From assembly GCA_031769625.1 (NCBI GenBank), contig JAUIMM010000211.1, positions 10,001,001 to 10,065,000 of the forward strand: a DNA stretch of 64,000 bases, written 5' to 3'. Within the stretch, counting starts at the first letter, position 1. Each line of letters starts with the position of its first letter. The translations under genes and the position numbers were made by a program. Source of the DNA: Taudactylus pleione. Its lineage: Eukaryota; Chordata; Amphibia; Anura; Myobatrachidae. The notes under the pieces were generated by a model that saw only the letters and a list, made by a program, of their open reading frames with translations, was not told the DNA's origin and did not search any database. Positions 56,070 to 64,000 of this stretch are shown here, piece by piece.

Positions 56070-56636
56070 TATGCAGTCAGGAAGCCGAAGGTCGAAATGC
56101 CGACCGCCGGCTTCCTGACTGTCATATCCCGGTAAGGTACTAATGATAGGTGTCGAAATCCCAACGTCTATCATTAGCCCTACGCTGCGAGACCGACGCC
56201 TGGCATAACGAACGAAGGTAAGTCAGGCGGCATCGGCGGATACCCACGGGGGGGAGGGTTAGGGGCTTCTGGGGGGGGGACTTAGGGTTAGGCACCCCCT
56301 GGGAAGGTTAGGGTTAGGCTAGGGGAAGGGCAGGGTTAGAGTTAGGCCCCCCCCACGGGTAGGTTAGGTTTAGGCACACCCCTGGGTTAGGTTTAGGGTG
56401 AGGGGAGGGGGATTAGGTTTAGGCACCCCTGGGGGGAGGTTAGGGTTAGGCACTTGGGGAGGGGGTTAGGGTTAGGCACTTGGGGGGAGGTTAGGGTTAG
56501 GCACCCCTAAGGGAGGGTTAGGGGGGGGGAAAGGTTAGGGATAGATTAGATACTTACTCTGTTGGGATCTGGTCCTTTCTAGCTTCCAACGTCGGTATTA
56601 AATCTGCCGGGCTGACGTCCGGCGGGATATAATACC
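56070..56636. mobile_element. TTAGGG-core TIR-like element
   Basis: GGTATGCAGTCAGGAAGCCG at the left corresponds to a CGGCGGGATATAATACC end at the right. CTAATGATAGGTGTCGAAAT and its inverted partner form a hairpin. The core (56250-56545) is GGTTAGGGTTAGGCACCCC-type repeats. Non-coding. Confidence 0.7.
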
Positions 56637-56821
56637 AATTCCCTTCACACAGCTACTGTAGCTACTGCTTTTGGCATGTCCAGGTAGAAAGGTGCAGTTA
56701 TTAATGCAGGAGGAGCTGCAGAACTTGTGTGACGGACGTAGCAGGAAATTCTGGTGTTCTGCAAAATTATAGAATGGGTCTCTGATGTTGTCATGTAACC
56801 TGCGGTGCCATTCTAGTGTTA

Positions 56822-57131
56822 AGCTGGCCACACATCTAAAGATTATCTGTCCAACCAGCCAACTAGTTGATTGGTTGGAATGAAAATCTGGTAAGGTATA
56901 CAATCAGCAATTTGCTCCCAAACACTGGAAAATGGACCAAAACTGTTGTTTGAATAAATAGTTTAGATCAAACATTTAACAAACTTGTCTGAACAACCAT
57001 TTTCATCTGTTTTCTGTCATTTAGGAGCAAATTGCTGATCATCAGTTATTCCCATACGTTACCAGATTTTCATTCCAACCAATCAACAAGTTGGCTGGTT
57101 GGATGTAAGTTGGTCTAGTGTGTGGCCAGCT
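56822..57131. mobile_element. PIF/Harbinger-like MITE (AGCTGGCCACACA ends)
   Basis: 310 bp flanked by TTA (56819-56821, 57132-57134). AGCTGGCCACACA is complemented by TGTGTGGCCAGCT. The inner arms GATTGGTTGGAATGAAAATC and its complement are perfect. Non-coding. Confidence 0.85.
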
Positions 57132-57134
57132 TTA

Positions 57135-57868
57135 GTCACTGTGAGATGGGAGGCAGAGTCTGCAGATGGCTGTTCAGACTTGCGCTTCCCTGTCTGTAAT
57201 GCTGTCAGCAGGGGGCGCGCTAGTGTATGGTGTCCAGCGCTATTGTGATAGACAGACCCCATTATATCATTTCTTATTGCTATTAAAAATCATCACACAT
57301 TCCAGAGAATGGCGGCATTAATTATTGTGATCTGTGTGTCATGACCCAACTCCAAAGTGTTCACAGCAGACAATACACTGGACTGTTGAGTAATATATAG
57401 ACTTGTTGGGCTAAAATATAGACATGTTTAGGTAATTGATAACCAAATGAGAATTATATTATAATCACTACATCATAATCCTAGGGAAGAATATCATTAT
57501 AGGCCTCCTGCAGAGAACGAAAATAGGGACCTTTGTGAACTTGATTTTTGATGAGATTCATAAATGTATCATCATTAGGGCTTATGTAAACAGAGGGATG
57601 TCTATCCATAAGGTAACCCCGCTAATAGTCAATGAGTCAGTAGCACCTCTATATACTAACTGCGAACCGACCGCTCACATAGTGAATCTCAATAATGAAT
57701 CTATTGACAAACGTGTGTGTGTATATTATATTTATATATATAATATATACACACACGTACACTGTAATGTAAAAGTGGTACAACACTGAAACGTTGGCTT
57801 CAATAAGCAATGTATTGCTGTGATTTATTGTTTGGCTGTGGAGTCTCACTGAGTGCCGCCTGTTCCAT

Positions 57869-57903
<35 letters not shown>

Positions 57904-58321
57904 AAAAAACATGTACACTGTAATATAGCCACATTCAAGTCAAGGTAACAGATAATAATGTATAGTAGCTGAAAAAAAACGATGCCCCAGATATGCATGA
58001 AACTCACAGTATACGGTGCACTGGCTCCTCTTGTATGTGAGTAGCGATCCTGCGTCCCCTGCATACATGTTTGTTTGTACAGTATAATGGCATAATAATA
58101 AGTCACAGTTTGTTTCAAAACCAGAGGTCCGAGTCCCACAGTAATATCAGCCACCAACAAGATCATCTATCACTGCTCCTCGCTGATTGCGGACGGCTCA
58201 GGGTAGATCACGCAATTAAAAACAACAGCAACAGCAACAAACAACAACAATGCTTCCAGGGCTTTAGCACCTAACAATGACGCCTACATACAAAGATGAT
58301 AATAAAAAAACTACAGATTAA
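57135..58321. other. No gene recognised; AT and CAA microsatellites inside
   Basis: AT runs at about 57722-57765 and 57874-57902 each stand beside GTACACTGTAAT, so the two AT blocks are part of a short duplication. A CAA/CAG-rich tract lies at 58217-58250. No coding evidence. Confidence 0.6.
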
Positions 58322-58323
58322 GA

Positions 58324-59169
58324 GCCTGAGACAGGAAGGATCGTGATTGCAATAGCGATTACGCACGCAGTTCAACTGCGATAGTATGCTAATCCATTGC
58401 GATCGATATGCACTTTAGCACTTTACCTTACACACATCCGTAATGTTTAGCAAGACTGCAAAACCATCGGTAACATCAGGGCCGGCTCCAGGGGTCGGAG
58501 CACCCTGTGCCGGCCCCCTCCAGCGCGCCCTATCTACCGAAAATGGGGGTGTGGCCTAATTACCATAGGCCACGCCCCCTGTGATGATATTAGGAGGCGT
58601 ATCCGCCTACAAATAACGTCAAGCTGGGGGGAGCCTCACTAGCTGGGCTTCCCCCAGCGCTCTCCCGTCACTGAATGGATACCGCGCGCAGCATCCATTC
58701 ACAGCTGCGGCAGTGGGGGGATCCCCAACCTCCCGATTTGACCACCTGCGGGCCACTTCGACCCATGGTTGGAACAGCGGGACAGTACTGTCCTGCTGAA
58801 ATCAGGATGTTGGGGAGGGTCCTCTATGGGTGGCGTCCCTGTGTGACAGCTCAGGTCGAACACCCCTAGAGCTGGCCCTGGGTGAAATCGAGTACCAACG
58901 CAGCCTCACGCACACTTGCGCAAGCTCTGACCCTTACTCAGAAATTGCTAACATACACGCATGCTATGAGACCTGAGGCTGCATACGGCATCGCAGTGAA
59001 TAATCTATGGGCACCCCTGCAACAGCACTGAAACGCACTGGCACGTCTGCGTTTCCCCGACCACCCCCCCTGGCACCACCCACAAACGGCACTTCCTGTT
59101 AATCACGCTGCAATGGGTCTGTGTAGCCACTGTGATCACTGTCCCGATTGCAGTGGCCGGTTCAGGCCC
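58324..59169. mobile_element. TIR element (GATTCAG-end family, type 3 interior) carrying a hAT MITE
   Basis: AGCCTGAGACAGGAAGGATC at the left is a decayed version of the GGCCTGATTCAGG end, and GGTTCAGGCCC closes it at the right. GATTGCAATAGCGATTACGC and ATGCTAATCC words match 45597-45999. The hAT MITE 58477-58880 interrupts it. Confidence 0.65.
58477..58880. mobile_element. hAT-type MITE (CAGGGCCGGCTCCAGG ends), nested
   Basis: 404 bp flanked by GGTAACAT (58469-58476) and GGTGAAAT (58881-58888), 6 of 8 identical. Ends CAGGGCCGGCTC and GAGCTGGCCCTG. Close relative of 39662-40080. Confidence 0.82.
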
Positions 59170-59233
59170 TCTGTCAGTATGCCTAGGTAGCCTCCTAACA
59201 CCCACATCACATTGATGACTGAGTGCGCACCAT

Positions 59234-59410
59234 GGGGGAGATGTACTAAGCTCTAGAAAGTGATAAATCGGAGAGTGATAAACTGCCAGCCACTCAGCTC
59301 CTAACTGTCATGTTACAGGCTGTGTTTGAAAAATGACAGTTAGGAGCTGATTGGATGTTAGTTTATCACTTTTCAATGTAGCACTTTCCAGAGCTTAGTA
59401 CATCCTCCCC
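59234..59410. mobile_element. Hairpin MITE with CAT duplication
   Basis: 177 bp, GGGGGAGATGTACTAAGCTC to GAGCTTAGTACATCCTCCCC, flanked by CAT (59231-59233, 59411-59413). CTCAGCTCCTAACTGTCA is mirrored by TGACAGTTAGGAGCTGA. It combines GGGGGAGATG ends with the core of the GGGGTCTATTTACTAAG family. Confidence 0.82.
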
Positions 59411-59509
59411 CATGACTGTCCGCCTTCCATCCTGCTCTAGGCTGCCAGACAGTGTGAGTGGAGCCAGTCAGGACAGGGCGCTTATCCCTGCAGTCATCAG
59501 TAAGTCATT

Positions 59510-59833
59510 CAAGGGCGTATCTATAATGGGTGCAGGGTGTGCGTTCCACACAGGCCCCTGGGTCCAGGGGGCCCCGCACCGCACACCCTGCACCCATAAT
59601 ATACTTATCTCTCCGGACTCCCACGTCGGTGTGGAGGTCCGGCACTGTAAAAACATCTGGAAAATGGCCGCAGCGGCCATTTTCCCGTCGTTTGCGCATG
59701 CGCAGTACAGGGAAAATGCCGCCGCAGGCATTTTCCCGGTGACCTGTGCATGCGCTGCCGGCTACCGAACGGAGAGGAGGGGGCCCATGACGGAGACTGC
59801 ACACGGGTCCCCTCCTCACTGGATACGCCCCTG
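59510..59833. mobile_element. hAT-type MITE (CAGGGGCGT family)
   Basis: 324 bp flanked by a perfect 8-bp duplication, AAGTCATT (59502-59509, 59834-59841). Ends CAAGGGCGTATCTATAATGG and TGGATACGCCCCTG. Carries GGAAAATGGCCGC/GCGGCCATTTTCC and CGCATGCGC palindromes. Confidence 0.9.
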
Positions 59834-60082
59834 AAGTCATTTAATATGGTGGCTGTTCCCTGAGGAGGAGCCAGCTATTAGGAAGGTTCTTAATATCATG
59901 TCCAGCCCAATAATCCTGAGCCTGTCTGGCCTCGCTCCCTTTCCCATGTGCTGTGTGGGCTACTACACCTCCCATCGGATATTATTTACTATTTTATTAA
60001 CTGTTGTACCCACACAAATTCTTCCATATTGGTCCTGTAAAATTGCATGCATTCTGGCAGTGGTGTTCTCACCAAAGACCAT

Positions 60083-60639
60083 GGCCCTGATTCAAAGCCG
60101 GACGCTCTGACAGAGCGCTCGCTCTGAATCAGGGCGTCTCTTTTTTTTTTTTTTATGGAGTGGCCTCCTGGCCACTCGCATTGCTGTGGGTGACCACCCA
60201 CAGCTAATGCGAGCGTCCATGATGATGGTCGCGATGGTCAAGACCATCGCCGACCATCGGGCTTGCAACGAGACCCTTGTGGTAGGGTCTCGTTGCCGCA
60301 AGCCCCAGAGAGATTTCGGCTCTAACAGAGCCGGAATCTCTCCACTGACATCACTTGTGATGTCAGTGGGGCCGCCCCCAAACGGAAGGCGTTCTCATGG
60401 GAAGCCTCCGTTTGGGCAGCCATGCCCCCGGCCCGCCCACCAAAGGTGGCATGCTGTCACTCAACATCGACAACACGCCCCCTTTGGTGCGAGACCCAGA
60501 GCGACGGATTGCCCGTCGCTATCCGGGTCTCGCGCATGCGCACGACGGAGCCAGCTCCATCGTGCGCATGCGCTCTGGGCCACCATCGACCCGGTTGCAA
60601 GCGCTCAACAACGCTTGCAACCGGGTCTGAATCAAGCCC
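60083..60639. mobile_element. Hairpin-train element (reverse orientation)
   Basis: 557 bp with a perfect CAT duplication (60080-60082, 60640-60642) and ends GGCCCTGATTCAAAG and GTCTGAATCAAGCCC. It has the same hairpin order as 16084 and 43285, for example GAGAGATTTCGGCTC/GAGCCGGAATCTCTC, CCCAAACGGA/TCCGTTTGGG, AGCGACGG/CCGTCGCT and GACGGAGC/GCTCCATC. A poly-T run at about 60129-60143 (CTCTTTTTTT) lies beside the left terminal hairpin. Non-coding. Confidence 0.85.
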
Positions 60640-60642
60640 CAT

Positions 60643-61683
60643 GTGCACAGCAGTATTGCCTTCGTGCAAGGTCCTAAATGACCCTTAGGGACTTACGATA
60701 TTGGATGGGCTTTAGCAGAAACATGGCACCCAAAAGTGAGCAACTTCTGGATGGTTATTTGAGAAAACTGAGCTTTTCTAGCATTCAGGCAACTTGTAGC
60801 AAAAATAGTACCCTGCACCTAGTGGTCTTCACTTCCGCCAGGCACCGGCTTTTGAGTCTCCACCTTCGATAACCCAATGATCATTCACACCAGATGCCCA
60901 AATGTACACCCATAAAAGCAGACATAATAAATGTGCATACAGTGTATAGTCGCACTTCGCTGTGCATTTCTGCTATCAGGAGAATGAAGCATTCACATGA
61001 AGCGTGATCACTTAGGCCAGGAAGCCCGTCTTTATTCAGCTGCTAAGTAACCTTACTGACAACCTCGCCCTCCTCAGCCTTGTACCTCAGATGCATCGCG
61101 TGATAGGGTGATGGAGCAAGGCAATGAGAAACGTCAGCCCAGCATCAGGCTCGCCATAGTACATGATCAAAGGGACCTGTCTGGCTTCTCTGTGTTCCCT
61201 TCAAATAAACACAACATGACTGATTAGATTGGGAGTGTCTGGCTGTTTATGTTGAATCTGGTTCAGATGTTAAAATCATGGTATTTCGGTATTTCTCTCA
61301 GTTTTTGCAAATAATGTTTCTGCCTCTGACCCTGTGTATTCCAGATCTGGCTGTTTTCTCAGATAACGGGGTTACTGGAAGGCAAGGCGTAGCAGCCTCC
61401 GTGTCACGGCTAAATGTAACAGCAGGAAAACACCCGAGACGTGATGTCACAGCCACCTCCCTGCCCTCTGCTGAGCCCAGCGGCCAGGTGTGTAGGGGGT
61501 TAGTGCACTGAGGGACACAAGGGGAAGATGTAAAAATAATTTATTCTATATATTCTTATCATAATTTGTAAGATTGGCAATGACGACATTCATAATGTCA
61601 ACGGTTATGGCAACATTGTCATTCTCAGAATTCGGCATGTGAAATGCTGACAGTGTCAGAAGTTCGGCATTAGGGTTACTGCT
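60643..61683. other. No gene recognised
   Basis: Non-coding. GACATTCATAATGTCAACGG near 61585 resembles the left arm of the inverted-repeat element at 53744, so the array that follows may be the core of a related element. Confidence 0.45.
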
Positions 61684-62690
61684 GCTGGGGGGGGGTTAGG
61701 GTTAGGCACTAGGGGGAGGTTAGAGTTAGACTACAGGGAGGGAGGTTAGGGGTTAGGTACTAGGGGGGAGGGTTAGGGTTAGGCTACAGGGGTTTAGGGT
61801 TAGGCACTAGAGGAAGGGTTAGGATTAGACTACAGGGGGGAAGTTAGGGATAGACTACAGGTGGGGTTATGGTTAGGTACTAGGGGAAGGTTATGGTTAG
61901 AGTACAGGGGGGGAGGTTATGGTTAGGGACTAGGGGGAGGTTAGGGTTGGACTACAGGGGAGGAGAGTAGGGTTAGGCACTAGGGGACGGTTAGGGTTAG
62001 TCTACACATACAGGGGAGAAGATTAGGGTTAGGCACTTTGGGGATCTTAGGGTTAGACACTATTGGGAGGTTAGGGTTAGACTACAGGGGGTTAGTGTTA
62101 GGCACTAGAGGAAGGGTTATGGTTAGACTACAGGGGGAAGTTAGGGATAGACTACAGGTGGGGTTAGGGTTAGGCACTAGAGGAAGGGTTAGGATTAGAC
62201 TACAGGGGGGAAGTTAGGGATAGACTACATCCAACATCTCATAGTGCAGATATATCATCTGATCCATCTAACCATGAAGATAATCCTAGTTGCGTTACAC
62301 ATAGTTCAGATCACACAAGTGGGATTATGGTTAGGTACTAGGGGAAGGTTATGGTTAGAGTACAGGGGGGGAGGTTATGGTTAGGGACTAGGGGGAGGTT
62401 AGGGTTGGACTACAGGGGAGGAGAGTAGGGTTAGGCACTAGGGGACGGTTAGGGTTAGTCTACACATACAGAGGGGGAGGAGATTAGGGTTAGGCACTTT
62501 GGGGATCTTAGGGTTAGACACTATTGGAAGGTTAGGGTTATACTACAGAGGGGGAGGAGATTAGGGTTAGGCACTAGGGGGAGGTTAGGTTAGACTACAG
62601 GGGGGAAGGTTAGGGTTAGGCACTAGCAGGGAGGTTAGGGTTAGACTACAGGAGGGTAAGAGGCATGGGTTAGGCACTAGGGGGAGGTTA
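61684..62690. repeat. TTAGGG-like array with about 45-bp unit
   Basis: GGTTAGGGTTAGGCACTAGG alternates with GGTTAGGGTTAGACTACAGG for about 1 kb. A block of roughly 270 bp at about 61810-62080 recurs at about 62185-62540, so there is a higher-order duplication. A foreign, AT-richer stretch of about 95 bp (62228-62322) interrupts the second block. Confidence 0.9.
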
Positions 62691-62981
62691 AACATTAACC
62701 CATTAACTTCCATCCAAAGCTTTTTTACATGATCTGAACAAAAAGAGGAAGTTAGAGACTCCAGACAGACAATCAGGAACTATTATGAAAAAGAAGAAGA
62801 ATTATAATATCCACAGGCCGATATATGAAGGTTCCCAAATTTCCCCCCTTACCTATCATTTCTTGCAGCAATAAGTTATTATTTTTCACCCCCAGCTATT
62901 AAAATTCTGTTGCCAAAGCAGTGACTCCGATAAGAGCCCATCCCAACGAAGAACGAATAGTAAAGTAATAGTTTATGTTCA

Positions 62982-63100
62982 GTGCCGGACCAGAGAGGCA
63001 GTCCATCCGTGCCGGACCAGAGAGGCAGTCCATCCGTGCCGGACCAGAGAGGCAGTCCATCCGTGCCGGACCAGAGAGGCAGTCCATCCGTGCCGGACCA
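62982..63100. repeat. 27-bp minisatellite, 4.4 units
   Basis: Perfect copies of GTGCCGGACCAGAGAGGCAG followed by TCCATCC start at 62982, 63009, 63036 and 63063. A partial unit starts at 63090. The unit length is a multiple of three, so all frames stay open through it. Confidence 0.97.
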
Positions 63101-64000
63101 CACCCTTGTCGAAGCCGGATAATTGGCTGAGACAGAATCTGTTTAAAATTAAATCTGCACAACGCCATTTTGCGAATGGCAACAGGATGCCATTTTGCGA
63201 CTGGCCGTCCAGCGCCATTTTAGCGAATCTCACACATTATAAGTACACACGGCGATTCTATTATTTAGCGTCGTGCAATTCCCACGCAATAGAAAGATGT
63301 TAAAAGTCCTTATTATATACTGTAAATACAGACAGTTACTAAAACATATATGATCAACCCTGCAAAACACGTACAACGGTGTACTCCACAAAACACGTAG
63401 TCGCACAACGCTAACTAGCGTCTTTTCTCAATACCCCAATACTTACACACTACACACTTCCCTAGCATTGTTAATATTTGATATCTAAGGTTTAGTGCAT
63501 GATAAGCAGACCTTGTTTGGTGTCATTCTAAACCACTGTGTCTTTGCAGATTTCCGGTTCCTTAGGGGAAGAAATCGCAATATGTGTCTGCAAGTTATGG
63601 ATCATAGAGAGTTAGTCATTGAAATGTATCCTGTAATGCAGCCAGTTTAGATTTGTTATGCAGCGGGAAAATTGACACAAAGAGCTGTTGGAGGCTGGAA
63701 TGTGACCATACGAATTGACCTATGAACTGCACTGTAACAGAAGAACCAGGAAGAAGAACCAATGGAATCATGCCAAACTGTTCTATTGTATTGCCTATCT
63801 CTGTATGAGTATATATGCAGGCTCTCTGAAACTAGATGCTAGTCATCTTGCTTTGCTGTTGACGGAGGTTTCATCCTTGATGCCGGGATCTGGATCCAGA
63901 GTGTGTGCGTATGTAACGACTGTACCTTGTGACTGTATCATTTGTTTGCGCTAATTGTAATTTAGATCACAGCGTATAACTATCTGCTTTTATGTTGAAT
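63101..64000. other. No gene recognised; possible LTR-like segment at the edge
   Basis: Short CGCCATTTTGCGA words repeat at 63165-63225. A GTATATATGCAGGCTCTCTG stretch at about 63811 looks like a TATA box followed by a start region, as in retroviral or Gypsy LTRs, but there is no second LTR, primer site or TG...CA boundary in the window. Confidence 0.35.

Noticed and set aside
61684..62690. True telomere or telomere fusion site
   Set aside because: TTAGGG hexamers are interrupted by constant spacers and unique DNA flanks both sides, so it is a tandem repeat with telomere-like words.
62879..63233. Three minus-strand frames through the 27-bp repeat
   Set aside because: The same repeat is open in several frames because the unit is divisible by three; no domain or start context supports translation.

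Overview
The window looks like non-coding DNA from a vertebrate genome that is very rich in DNA transposons, most likely an amphibian (frog). That reading rests on the dense, nested mix of hAT and PIF/Harbinger-like miniature elements (MITEs), including hairpin MITEs with a CCATAGCAACCAATCAG-type core, and on minisatellites and AT microsatellites. I see no operon-like coding density, rRNA or tRNA gene, and no host exon I can support. The species is not determinable from the sequence alone.

The only convincing protein gene is a hAT-superfamily transposase, present twice. Copy B (26110-32336, plus strand) is complete: it has TAGGGGTG-type termini, a perfect 8-bp target site duplication (GTAAATAG), a TATA box and an uninterrupted 1037-codon transposase (28588-31701) with a BED zinc finger, DDE-type residues and a hAT dimerisation tail. 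Copy A (17984-22621, minus strand) is also a complete insertion (duplication GTTTGTAT), but three single-base indels break its transposase. The copies lie head to head about 3.5 kb apart, so they form a large inverted repeat. Almost all of their length difference is a 160-bp tandem repeat between promoter and start codon: 12 units in B, about 2 in A.

Layout: 1-10 kb, small hAT and Harbinger-like MITEs in otherwise featureless DNA; 10-17.3 kb, nested MITEs including two hairpin-train elements; 17.9-32.4 kb, the two hAT transposons with a minisatellite, a telomere-like-core element and a third hAT MITE between them; 32.5-36.7 kb, large TIR elements; 37-40 kb, elements with TTAGGG-like cores; 40.6-46 kb, more hairpin-train relatives; 46.9-50.8 kb, MITEs, then two non-autonomous hAT elements filled with G-rich minisatellites; 51-52 kb, a minisatellite hit by two hAT MITEs; 52.8-57 kb, further telomere-like-core and TIR elements; 58.3-60.6 kb, nested MITEs and another hairpin-train element; 61.7-62.7 kb, a 1-kb TTAGGG-like array; 63 kb, a 27-bp minisatellite.

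The pieces interact as transposase sources and substrates. B could in principle act on itself, on A and on the related non-autonomous element at 47534-49503, which shares both end regions and the same target-site pattern. The most unusual structure is a family of about 500-bp elements (10965, 16084, 40636, 43285, 44630, 60083) made almost entirely of about ten consecutive hairpins whose two arms change together from copy to copy.
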